Made by a program: the position numbers and the translations under genes
In this document: piece by piece, positions 52,044 to 60,169 of the stretch
Layout of the letters: every line of letters starts with the position of its first letter
Numbering within the stretch: position 1 is the first letter of the stretch
Origin: Peribacillus frigoritolerans
GTDB taxonomy: Bacteria; Bacillota; Bacilli; Bacillales; DSM-1321
NCBI RefSeq assembly: GCF_040250305.1
Contig: NZ_CP158190.1
Span: 962,001-1,026,000 of the forward strand
Direction: 5' to 3'
Length of the DNA: 64,000 nucleotides
Notes under the pieces: generated by a model
Database searches by the model: none
What the model saw: the letters and a program-made list of their open reading frames with translations, nothing else
What the model was told of the DNA's origin: nothing

Positions 52044-52084
52044 TAGATAAATGTTCGAAAAATGAAATTGGGAGGTAGAAGACC

Positions 52085-53650
52085 ATGGGGTTAAAACGTA
52101 GGGCAGGAAAGCTTTTTCTAGTCATGATCATGGCCATCATCATTGCGGGCTGTTCTTCTAACAATGACGTAAGCACAACAGAAAGTGATCCGAACAGAGC
52201 ATCAAACGAAGGGGGTACATTGGTCATTGCCCGCCTATCCGACGCTGAGAATTTGGATCAGCAGTTCATGTCCACGATTAACGCCGCTAGCGTCACTCAC
52301 CATAAAATCTATGAAGGCCTTGTACAACGGGATGAGAATAGTGAGATACAGCCAATGCTAGCAGAAAAATGGAAGCAAATAAATGACACGACCTGGGAAT
52401 TCAAGCTTAGGGAAGATGTAAAGTTTCATGATGGCACACCATTTAATGCAGATGCAGTAAAAAAGACGTTTGATCGACTATTAGATCCGATGGTCGCTTC
52501 TCCGAGGGCGGTAGTATTCGATATGGTAAAAGAGGTGAAACCGGTTGATGAATTTACCGTGCAATTCATTTTGAAGGAACCTTTTTCTCCTCTTCTTTCG
52601 ATATTGGCGAATCATGAAGGCGGAATCATCAGTCCGAAAACGATTGAAAAGTATGGCAAAAAGATTATCCAGGAACCGAATGGAACCGGTCCTTTCGTTT
52701 TTGATTCATGGTCTCCAGGCCAGGAAATCATATTGACGAAAAACGACAGCTATTGGGGAGACGAGCCAAAAGTGGACAAGGTCCTCTTCAAGGTCGTCCC
52801 CGAAGACTCCACGAGGATATCGATGATAGAAACCGGTGAAGCGCATATCGCAGAGCCTCTTCCTGTAGCTGTCATGGACCAGGTGGAATCTTCACCGGCA
52901 ATGGATGTTTACCGCAGTGAAGGGTATGGAACCGAATATTTAGGGTTCAATGTCAATAATGAACCGTTCAATGATGTAAAGGTACGTAAAGCCATCGCCC
53001 ATGCCATTGAAATGGACTCGATTATCAAGGGGGTCTTTAATAATGTGGGAGTAAAGGCGAACTCCTTGATGGGCTCTAAGGTATTCGGGTACAACGAAGA
53101 TCTCGAAGCCTATGATTACAACCTGAAGGAAGCAAAGAAACTGATGGCCGAAGCTGGATATTCTGAGGGCTTGGATGCAACCATCCTGACAATGGACAGT
53201 AAAGAAAGAGTTAACTTGGCCGAGGTCCTGCAATCCCAACTGAAAGGTATCGGCATTAATTTGAAGGTACAGGTAATGGAGTACGGTTCGTTCGTGGAAC
53301 AAGTGAATAAAGGGCAATCGGAAATGTTCATCATCAGCTGGAGAAACGCGACCGGCGATGCTGATTATAATCAATATAATCTATTTCATACCGATTCACA
53401 GGGAGCGGCCGGCAATACATTCTTTTACAGCAATCAAAAGGTTGATCGTTTAATAGATGCCGCCAGGAAGGAAAAAGAAGAAGGGAAGCGCAAAGAACTA
53501 TACGCAGAGGCACAGGAAATCGAGATGAGTGACACCCCGTATATTCCTGTAAGGGTCATAGAAAATGTTGCTGCAGTAGCTAAAGAAGTAAAAGGATTTT
53601 CAATCAGCCCTTCAGGTTATCTGGAGATAAATGACGTAACGATCAAGTGA
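52085..53650 (+). CDS. Extracellular solute-binding lipoprotein, family 5 (copy 2)
   Basis: The 521-residue lipoprotein has lipobox IAGC (cysteine near 23) and the same SBP_bac_5 landmarks as copy 1 (GGTLVIARLSDAENLDQQFM, KFHDGTPFNADAVKKTFDRL, NGTGPFVFDSWSPGQ). GGGAGGTAGAAG precedes the ATG. It has its own AraC-type promoter but no cognate permease genes, so it probably shares the single importer. Two binding proteins suggest two related substrates or affinities. Confidence 0.95.
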   Translation: MGLKRRAGKLFLVMIMAIIIAGCSSNNDVSTTESDPNRASNEGGTLVIARLSDAENLDQQFMSTINAASVTHHKIYEGLVQRDENSEIQPMLAEKWKQINDTTWEFKLREDVKFHDGTPFNADAVKKTFDRLLDPMVASPRAVVFDMVKEVKPVDEFTVQFILKEPFSPLLSILANHEGGIISPKTIEKYGKKIIQEPNGTGPFVFDSWSPGQEIILTKNDSYWGDEPKVDKVLFKVVPEDSTRISMIETGEAHIAEPLPVAVMDQVESSPAMDVYRSEGYGTEYLGFNVNNEPFNDVKVRKAIAHAIEMDSIIKGVFNNVGVKANSLMGSKVFGYNEDLEAYDYNLKEAKKLMAEAGYSEGLDATILTMDSKERVNLAEVLQSQLKGIGINLKVQVMEYGSFVEQVNKGQSEMFIISWRNATGDADYNQYNLFHTDSQGAAGNTFFYSNQKVDRLIDAARKEKEEGKRKELYAEAQEIEMSDTPYIPVRVIENVAAVAKEVKGFSISPSGYLEINDVTIK

Positions 53651-53708
53651 TGTGAGATAAGAAGAAAGGGTTCATCCAGTTGATTGGAGTCCGAAAAAGT
53701 GAGGTGAA

Positions 53709-53872
53709 GGTCGAAAAAAATTCGTGAACGGTCGAATACAGTGCCTCAACGGTCGAATAAAATGCTGGGTAGGTCGAATACTGTGCGTGAACGGCCGAAT
53801 AAAGTGTGGTTTAGGTCGATAAACTGCGTCAACGGCCCATGACAGTGCAGCGGGTCGAATAAGGTGCTCCGG
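53709..53872. repeat. 20-21 bp tandem repeats, GGTCGAAT family, locus D
   Basis: Eight units begin GGTCGAAAA, GGTCGAATAC, GGTCGAATAAA, GGTCGAATAC, GGCCGAATAAA, GGTCGATAAA, GGCCCATGAC and GGGTCGAATAA, at 18-21 bp intervals with variable spacers. The orientation is opposite to locus C. Confidence 0.9.
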
Positions 53873-53924
53873 TCTTTATGTTTTTTCTGTAATCCTCATT
53901 GGATTGAAGAGATTTGCGACACTC

Positions 53925-54210
53925 CTGCCGAATTACTGGCTAGCCGAGACCCACAGGCGCTTGCTTTGATACGGCTGGCAGACAGTCGGCGGAAAGGGAT
54001 TTTAAAGCAAAGTTGATTGGAACGGAAGGTGCGAGACTCCTGCGGGAAAAGCGAGTCCAAGGGAGACCCCACAGGCGCAAAGACGCCGAGGAGGCTCCCG
54101 GACCGCCCGCGGAAAGCGAGTGCCTGGAGTGGAAATCAACGTCTGCAAAAAAAGGGAGCGGATCTCTGAAATCAATTGAACTTTTTAAATAAAAAACTGC
54201 AGGCAAACTG
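53925..54210. repeat. Composite of both dispersed repeats
   Basis: Bases 53925-53997 are the reverse complement of the CATCAAAG-AAGCATCAAG repeat (CTGGCTAGCCGAGACCC, TTGCTTTGAT, GACAGTCGGCGGAAAGGGAT), with a piece of the second element inserted. Bases 54025-54210 hold GCGAGACTCCTGCGGG, CACAGGCGCAAAGACGCCG and GCGGAAAGCGAGTGCCTGGA, then the reverse complement of the 23.2-kb element. No coding capacity is seen. Confidence 0.8.
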
Positions 54211-54236
54211 AGCTTTCATAGAGTTGTCTACAGTCT

Positions 54237-54272
54237 GAAAGGGTTCATCCTTTTTAGGGTGAGCCTTTTCTT
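54237..54272 (+). terminator. Terminator upstream of the amidohydrolase trio
   Basis: AAAGGGTTCATCC pairs imperfectly with GGGTGAGCCTTT, followed by TCTTT. It would close transcripts coming from the second binding protein gene. Confidence 0.6.
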
Positions 54273-54282
54273 TGGCACAATA

Positions 54283-54346
54283 AGTAAAAATAACATAAAA
54301 ACGAGTAAAAATTCTGAAATTATTTGCTGAACTTTAAAACTATAAT
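54283..54346 (+). promoter_or_regulatory. AraC-type direct-repeat operator and promoter 3
   Basis: AGTAAAAAT occurs at 54283-54291 and 54304-54312 (21-bp period), and TATAAT follows at 54341-54346, again 28 bases later. It drives the three tandem cytosine-deaminase-like genes. Confidence 0.8.
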
Positions 54347-54387
54347 GAAAGTGATGCATGTTCAATCTGAATGGAAGGGTGAGTTTA

Positions 54388-55635
54388 ATGTCTCAATCGT
54401 ATTGGTTGACGAATGTACGCTTGGAAAATGGTTTTACTTATAATGAAAATGAAACGATCACCGGCACTGAAACCGGTCATTACCACATCAAGATTGAAAA
54501 TGGGAAAATATCCTCCATTTTATTGGCGAAGGAATCGATAACGGATCAGGATCCGCAGCATGATGTTCACGGCCTCCTGATGGTCCCCTCGTTTAAGGAA
54601 ATGCATATCCACATTGATAAAACGTACTATGGCGGTCCGTGGAAGGCTTGCATGCCTGCCATTAATGGCGTGAAAACCCGGATAGAGGAAGAGCAGGTCT
54701 TACTGCCCCAATTATTGCCTACCGCTAAAGTTAGAGCAGAGAAAATGCTCGATTTATTATTGGACTTCGGATCTACCCATATACGCACACATTGCAACAT
54801 TGACCCGGTGATAGGACTGAAAAACTTGGAAGCCACCATTCAGGCACTGGAAGGATATAGTGATAAATTGACGTATGAAATCGTTGCATTCCCGCAGCAT
54901 GGACTATTACGGAGCAATTCCGCTGGTTTAGTAAGGGAGGCCATGAAGAATGGGGCGAATCTGGTAGGAGGCGTGGATCCCGCCACCATTGATGAAGACA
55001 TAGAGCGATCACTTGAAACGATCATGGATATCGCGGTTGAATCCAATTCCGATATCGATGTCCATTTACATGATCCGGATCACCTTGGACTTTTCACCAT
55101 GCAGCGTCTTGCTTCACTGACGGAAGACGCAGGCTGGCAAGGAAGGGTCACGGTTAGCCACGCCAGCGGTTTGGCAGATCTTTCAGTCCCGGAGGCAACG
55201 GGCATAGCCGAAAGGTTTTCGGAAACAGGCATATCGATTACATCCACAGTGCCCGTCTTCAGAACGATCCCCATCCCCCTGCTTCATGAAAAAGGGGTGA
55301 AAGTGGAATTGGGTAATGACAGCATCACTGATCATTGGACACCCTTTGGCATCGGGGACAATTTGGAAAAGGCCGGCCGCCTTGCAGAGAGGTTTCGCAT
55401 GATTGATGAACGTTCCTTAGCGAAAAGCCTTCAATTCATAACAGGTGGGAAGACCCCATTAAACCAAGACGGGGTCAAGACATGGCCTAATGTCGGGGAT
55501 GAGGCGAATATCGTTTTGCTTGAAGCCAGCTGTTCTGCGGAAGCGGTGGCAAGAAGGGCAAAGCGTGCCGCTGTCATCTTCAGGGGCAATGTTGTTAGCG
55601 GATCCATTTCATCTTTTGAGACGACAGGTGTTTAA
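54388..55635 (+). CDS. Cytosine-deaminase-like amidohydrolase, paralogue 1
   Basis: The start is ATG at 54388 (MSQSYWLTNVRLE) after AGGGTGAG. The 415-residue metal hydrolase resembles CodA. It has HIHIDKTYYGGPW (metal H-x-H), RTHCNIDP, IVAFPQHGLL, DVHLHDPDHLG, TVSHASGL (metal H) and GNDSITDHWTPFG (metal D). In CodA the fourth motif is HCDEID with catalytic Glu; here the aligned position is Asp. It likely hydrolyses a C-N bond of a cyclic amine or amide. It is the first of three tandem paralogues of nearly equal length, 24 bp before the next. Confidence 0.88.
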   Translation: MSQSYWLTNVRLENGFTYNENETITGTETGHYHIKIENGKISSILLAKESITDQDPQHDVHGLLMVPSFKEMHIHIDKTYYGGPWKACMPAINGVKTRIEEEQVLLPQLLPTAKVRAEKMLDLLLDFGSTHIRTHCNIDPVIGLKNLEATIQALEGYSDKLTYEIVAFPQHGLLRSNSAGLVREAMKNGANLVGGVDPATIDEDIERSLETIMDIAVESNSDIDVHLHDPDHLGLFTMQRLASLTEDAGWQGRVTVSHASGLADLSVPEATGIAERFSETGISITSTVPVFRTIPIPLLHEKGVKVELGNDSITDHWTPFGIGDNLEKAGRLAERFRMIDERSLAKSLQFITGGKTPLNQDGVKTWPNVGDEANIVLLEASCSAEAVARRAKRAAVIFRGNVVSGSISSFETTGV

Positions 55636-55659
55636 TCTTCTATTAAAGAGAGTGATTGG

Positions 55660-56910
55660 ATGAATGAAGCATACTGGCTTACAAACGTTACGCTTGATAG
55701 TGGATTTGCTTTTGAGAATGAACGAATTGATCGGACGAAGACAGCTACATACAACATGTATATAAAAAATGGGATCATAAAGGATTTGCAATTGGCTTCA
55801 ACTATCCCTTTGAAAACGGAAGGTCCTGTTCACGACGCGAGAAAGCTGCTTGCACTTCCTCCTTTTAAAGAGATGCATAACCATCTTGACAAGACGTATG
55901 TAGGACTGCCATGGAAATCATGCACTCCGGTTCCGAATTTAATCGAACGCTTAAAGTTAGAAGCAAAGGAGCTTGCTGAACTGGCTGAAACTGGGCGGCT
56001 CCGGGCTGAACGGATGCTTCAACTATTGTTAAGCGGCGGTGCGACGCATGTAAGGACGCATGTTAACATTGACCCATACATCGGTATGAAGAACTTGGAA
56101 GAAATTCAGAAGGCGTTAAGCAGTTTCAGAGGGAAAATGACATATGAGATCGTGGCTTTCCCGCAGCATGGACTGCTAAGAACGAATTCAAAAGGGTTGA
56201 TGAGACAAGCGATGAAAGAAGGGGCGTCCTTGGTGGGCGGCCTTGATCCTGGCGGGGTGGATAATAATATAGAAGATTCCCTGTATGAAATGGTAGATTT
56301 GGCTGTTGAATTTGATGCAGATATTGATATTCATATACATGATCCCGGTCATCTTGGTTTATATACGATCAAGAAACTGGCTTCTTTGATCGATGAAGCA
56401 GGGTGGAAAAACAGAGCGGCCATCAGTCATGCTTTTGCACTTGGTGATGTTTCAAAAGGAGAATCAAATGAACTGGCCAGTGAATTATCAAAACTGGGGA
56501 TAGCGATCATGTCTACAGTTCCGATCAACCGGGTCCTTCCCCCGATTGATTTACTGCATGAAAAAGGTGTCCATGTTGCCCTCGGATGCGATGGGTTTTA
56601 TGACTCCTGGTCCCCATTCGGTACAGGAGATATGCTGGAAAAGGCAGGTCGATTGGCCGAGAGGTACAACTGGAAGGACGAGTATGCACTGTCTCAATCG
56701 CTCCAATTCATTACGGGCGGGGTCAAGACATTGGATCATGAAGGAAATCGTTTATGGCCGAAAGTGGGAAATGAAGCAAGTATGGTTTTTGTGGATGCAT
56801 CATGTGCTGCCGAGGCAGTTGCCAGAAGATCGACACGGGCTGCGGTCATGGTCGGTGGAAATCTGGTTTACGGCGGACTTGATCGCGAATCTGCCTTAAA
56901 GTCGAATTGA
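55660..56910 (+). CDS. Cytosine-deaminase-like amidohydrolase, paralogue 2
   Basis: This 416-residue protein starts MNEAYWLTNVTLDSGF. It carries the same motif series as paralogue 1: MHNHLDKTYVGLPW, RTHVNIDP, IVAFPQHGLL, DIHIHDPGHLG, AISHAFAL and GCDGFYDSWSPFG. GAGAGTGATTGG lies before the ATG. Its metal aspartate motif differs (GCDGFYD against GNDSITD), suggesting a related but distinct substrate. It is transcribed with its neighbours from the AraC-type promoter at 54.3 kb. Confidence 0.88.
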   Translation: MNEAYWLTNVTLDSGFAFENERIDRTKTATYNMYIKNGIIKDLQLASTIPLKTEGPVHDARKLLALPPFKEMHNHLDKTYVGLPWKSCTPVPNLIERLKLEAKELAELAETGRLRAERMLQLLLSGGATHVRTHVNIDPYIGMKNLEEIQKALSSFRGKMTYEIVAFPQHGLLRTNSKGLMRQAMKEGASLVGGLDPGGVDNNIEDSLYEMVDLAVEFDADIDIHIHDPGHLGLYTIKKLASLIDEAGWKNRAAISHAFALGDVSKGESNELASELSKLGIAIMSTVPINRVLPPIDLLHEKGVHVALGCDGFYDSWSPFGTGDMLEKAGRLAERYNWKDEYALSQSLQFITGGVKTLDHEGNRLWPKVGNEASMVFVDASCAAEAVARRSTRAAVMVGGNLVYGGLDRESALKSN

Positions 56911-56938
56911 AGATCTAGTTCAAGAAGGGATGAAGATC

Positions 56939-58186
56939 ATGAATAGAATCTATTGGTTAAAGAATGTTCGTTTGGAATGTGGTTACCGGAAAGAGAATGA
57001 ACGAGTTACAGGAACGATTACCGGGCTATTTCATCTGTTGATGGAGGATGGCAGGATCAAGAAGATTGTTAAGGATGGGGAAGCCTTACGTGATGATTTA
57101 CCCGTGGAAGATGCAAAAGGAATGCTGGCGTTACCATCCTTCATTGAAAAGCATGTCCATCTTGATAAGACACTGATGGGGGATGTTTGGAGAGCGTGCA
57201 CTCCTTCTTCAAGTGTCATTGAACGCTTTGAAAATGAGAAGAGGGTTCTGCCTTCCATTGCAACAAGCACTTGTAAACGTGCAGAATCTTTACTGGAAAT
57301 CCTGTTAGCTTCTGGCTCTGCACATATACGGACTCATGTTGATATCTATCCGGAAGCGGGCTTGCAAAACTTAGAGCAAGTACAGCAGGCGCTTGCTGGC
57401 TATTCCAATCGACTCAGTTCAGAAATCGTCGCATTTGCGCAGCACGGTTTGTTGCGGTCCGGCTCTGTCAAGCTTGTCAGGGAGGCATTGCGAAACGGAG
57501 CAGGAATCGTCGGGGCGGTGGATCCAGCCACAGTCGATAACAATATTGAAGCATCTCTCGTACAATTGATGGATTTAGCAGTGGAAGCTAATGCTGATGT
57601 GGACTTGCATTTACATGATCCCGGCCATCTGGGCACGTTCACCATGAAACGTTTGGCAGCTCTGACCAAGCAAGCGGGCTGGGAAGGAAGGGTAGCATTA
57701 AGCCATGCGTTCGGCATCGGGGACGTATCCAGGGAAGAAGCCTATGAACTGGCTGACATTCTTAGAGAGGCGGGGATTTCCATCGTCACAAGTGTCCCGA
57801 TTAACAGGCAGATGCCCCCTGTTGATTTATTACATGAAAGAGGGGTTGAAGTATCAGTAGGAAATGATAATATCTTTGATGTTTGGTCACCTCTTGGGAA
57901 TGGTGACATCTTGGAAAGGGCAGGAAGGCTCGCAGAACGTTTCAAATGGATTGATGAAGTCTCGCTTTCCCGGACACTCGGGTATATAACTGGCGGAAAA
58001 ACCCCATTGGATGATAAGGGTAACCAGGTATGGCCGAAAGTTGGGGATGCCGCAAGTCTGGTGTTAATTGACGCAAGCTGTTCTGCAGAGGCAGTTGCCA
58101 GGCGTTCGGAACGTAAAGCGGTCATTTACAAGGGGAACTTGGTTTCCGGTTCACTATATAAACAAAAGCAGTCCATTGAACGGTAG
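56939..58186 (+). CDS. Cytosine-deaminase-like amidohydrolase, paralogue 3
   Basis: The start is ATG at 56939 (MNRIYWLKNVRLE), eight bases after AGAAGGGA; the frame opens nine bases earlier. The 415-residue protein has KHVHLDKTLMGDVW, RTHVDIYP, IVAFAQHGLL, DLHLHDPGHLG, ALSHAFGI and GNDNIFDVWSPLG. Compared with paralogues 1 and 2, the QHG motif context is FAQHG rather than FPQHG and RTHxNIDP is RTHVDIYP. These may be substrate-defining differences. It is the last gene of the trio, with a terminator behind. Confidence 0.88.
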   Translation: MNRIYWLKNVRLECGYRKENERVTGTITGLFHLLMEDGRIKKIVKDGEALRDDLPVEDAKGMLALPSFIEKHVHLDKTLMGDVWRACTPSSSVIERFENEKRVLPSIATSTCKRAESLLEILLASGSAHIRTHVDIYPEAGLQNLEQVQQALAGYSNRLSSEIVAFAQHGLLRSGSVKLVREALRNGAGIVGAVDPATVDNNIEASLVQLMDLAVEANADVDLHLHDPGHLGTFTMKRLAALTKQAGWEGRVALSHAFGIGDVSREEAYELADILREAGISIVTSVPINRQMPPVDLLHERGVEVSVGNDNIFDVWSPLGNGDILERAGRLAERFKWIDEVSLSRTLGYITGGKTPLDDKGNQVWPKVGDAASLVLIDASCSAEAVARRSERKAVIYKGNLVSGSLYKQKQSIER

Positions 58187-58195
58187 GACTGAACC

Positions 58196-58239
58196 AAAAA
58201 AGGATTTCTGGATATTTCCGGATTTCCTTTTTCGTTTTG
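58196..58239 (+). terminator. Terminator of the amidohydrolase trio
   Basis: AAAAGGATTTCTGGA pairs imperfectly with TCCGGATTTCCTTTTT, ten bases after the stop. Confidence 0.65.
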
Positions 58240-58309
58240 GATGGCTTCCGTGTACTTTTATTTACTTATGTTATATGCTGTGGAAGTGATTTTTTTGGCC
58301 TATATTGGT

Positions 58310-58600
58310 TAGAGTCTTTATCATTATCATATGTTAAAATCGCTCGCTTCTGCTTGACTGCCCAGCAACCCTAATCAAGCCAACAAATTAGCAGGGAGCC
58401 TCAGTCTTTGTTACTATTAATGGTAACGTTATCATTTTGCATGCGATCAGCAAAGATCATATGACATAAATCATCTGTCCAGCAATGGCAGCAGACCCTC
58501 CGGGGACTATCATGATGTTGCCCTATCGCCTTTGTTAAGGGAAGGGCAGTTGAAATTCACCATGAGCTTAAAAAAAGTATCATGTTCAAAGGAGATGGAA
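58310..58600 (+). other. Hairpin-rich leader upstream of the NCS2 permease
   Basis: GACTGCC at 58357 can pair with GGGAGCCTCAGTC at about 58394-58406, closing a long stem-loop. GTTGCCCT pairs with AGGGCAGTTG around an inner CCTT/AAGG stem at about 58512-58542. GACCCTCCGGGGACT lies between. No purine-riboswitch signature was seen. The segment has no coding capacity with a ribosome site. Confidence 0.4.
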
Positions 58601-58603
58601 TCT

Positions 58604-59899
58604 ATGAAAAGTTGGAGATCTTCTGTGACTCTATTTTCTTCTTTTCAATGGTTGTTTTTTATTTTTGCAAATACGGTAGTTGTGCCCATATCGATTGGCG
58701 CAGCTTTTGATCTTCCTCCCAATGTTACGGAAATGACCATGAGAAGCTCGCTCATTTTCACCGGGATCGCTTGCGTGTTTCAGGGGTGGAAGGGGCATAA
58801 GTATCCGCTTATGGAAGGGCACTCCGGTCTATTATGGGGAGTGATGCTGAATTTAGGTTTATCTGCACCATCCATAGGGCTCGGATATGCTGAAGTAGGA
58901 GGGGGAATTGCTACTGGCCTCATTGCCGCGGGTGTAGTGACTGTCATTATTTCTGCCTTCAACCTGATTTCTCATGTCCAGAAGATTTTCACTCCCATGG
59001 TCATGACGGTTTATTTATTCCTTTTGACGTTCCAGCTCATTTTTGTCTTTTTTAAGGGGATGCTGGGGATTACGGAGAATGGGGAGATTAACATCCCGGT
59101 CAGTTTCCTATCAGTGGGAATTGTACTTCTAGTAAGTATATTAAAAATAAAAGGGCCAAGGACGATTAGCAATTTCTCGATATTGATTGGGATTATAGTG
59201 GGATGGATTTTTTACGAGCTGCTATTTCCGGAGGCTGGAGGAGAAATGGGATCGACGGGTGCCGCTTTTTCACTTTTCCCATTAGGTGCTCCAAACCTTC
59301 AATTCGGGATAATAGCGATTTCCTTTTTTGCAGGATTACTGAATTTGTGCAACACGTTCGCTTCCATTCAGGCTGCATCGGAATTAATCGGTGATGAAGC
59401 TGAACACAAGCAGTATCGAAATTCTTTATTCATGACTGGCGGCTTTACCATTTTCGCTCCCTTGCTTGGCCTTGTTCCGTATACACCTTTTACTTCATCG
59501 ATCGGATTTTTGCAGAGCACTCAAATCTATGAGCGGAAGCCCTTCTTGCTTGGCGGCATGTTATTGACAATAATTGGGCTCATTCCCCCTTTTACCTCTT
59601 TCCTGGCCACGATGCCGATAACAGTCGGGAATGCAGTATTGTTCGTTGCGTACCTTCAGCTGTTCGGTACGGCTTTCAACAGCGTCAAGGGTCAGCATTT
59701 CACTTCAGACACGATATTCAGGCTTGCCGTACCAGTATTGATTGGCGTGAGTTTGATGAATATCCTGCCTAATGCATTTTCGAACCTGCCCACGCTATTA
59801 CAGCCCTTTTTGACGAATGGGCTCATAATGGGCGTATTGATATCAATCGTGCTGGAAAAATCGGTCAACTGGAAACGTTATGAACAACTGCAGAACTAA
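58604..59899 (+). CDS. NCS2 family nucleobase (purine/uracil-type) permease
   Basis: The start is ATG at 58604 (MKSWRSSVTLFSSFQW), nine bases after AAAGGAG; the longer frame to 58532 has no signal. The 431-residue protein has 12-14 helices and the NCS2 landmarks FANTVVVPISIGAAF, the substrate-helix region YPLMEGHSGLLWG, FFAGLLNLCNTFASIQAA and TPFTSSIGF. It resembles B. subtilis YwdJ in style. It would import a nucleobase-like compound with protons. Its place behind five amidohydrolases of the nucleobase or triazine type supports a ring-nitrogen substrate for the region. Confidence 0.88.
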   Translation: MKSWRSSVTLFSSFQWLFFIFANTVVVPISIGAAFDLPPNVTEMTMRSSLIFTGIACVFQGWKGHKYPLMEGHSGLLWGVMLNLGLSAPSIGLGYAEVGGGIATGLIAAGVVTVIISAFNLISHVQKIFTPMVMTVYLFLLTFQLIFVFFKGMLGITENGEINIPVSFLSVGIVLLVSILKIKGPRTISNFSILIGIIVGWIFYELLFPEAGGEMGSTGAAFSLFPLGAPNLQFGIIAISFFAGLLNLCNTFASIQAASELIGDEAEHKQYRNSLFMTGGFTIFAPLLGLVPYTPFTSSIGFLQSTQIYERKPFLLGGMLLTIIGLIPPFTSFLATMPITVGNAVLFVAYLQLFGTAFNSVKGQHFTSDTIFRLAVPVLIGVSLMNILPNAFSNLPTLLQPFLTNGLIMGVLISIVLEKSVNWKRYEQLQN

Positions 59900-60123
59900 T
59901 TGGAAAGAGTGATGTGTGGAATTCTTATTAAGCACAAGAGGTAACTTCCTAATTAAAGATTCTATACAGCTTTCTTATATTTTAAAAGACATGGAGAAAC
60001 GCCTGATTGGATACGGCAGTACATAAGTGATTCTCCCATCAACAAGGGTGGGGCAATCTTTATAATAAGGATTTTTTCATTGTAAATGACGAAGAAAAAA
60101 GATACTTGTAAGGCAATTAATAT

Positions 60124-60162
60124 GAAAACCAGAAGGGTGTTGGGGACCTTCTGGTTTTTTTG
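60124..60162. terminator. Terminator between permease and LuxR genes
   Basis: AACCAGAAGG pairs with CCTTCTGGTT across GTGTTGGGGA, with TTTTTT on the plus side. It lies between converging genes. Confidence 0.85.
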
Positions 60163-60169
60163 ATTGTGT

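Noticed and set aside
58310..58600. Purine riboswitch before the NCS2 permease
   Set aside because: The conserved purine-aptamer core and its paired loops could not be found on the plus strand.
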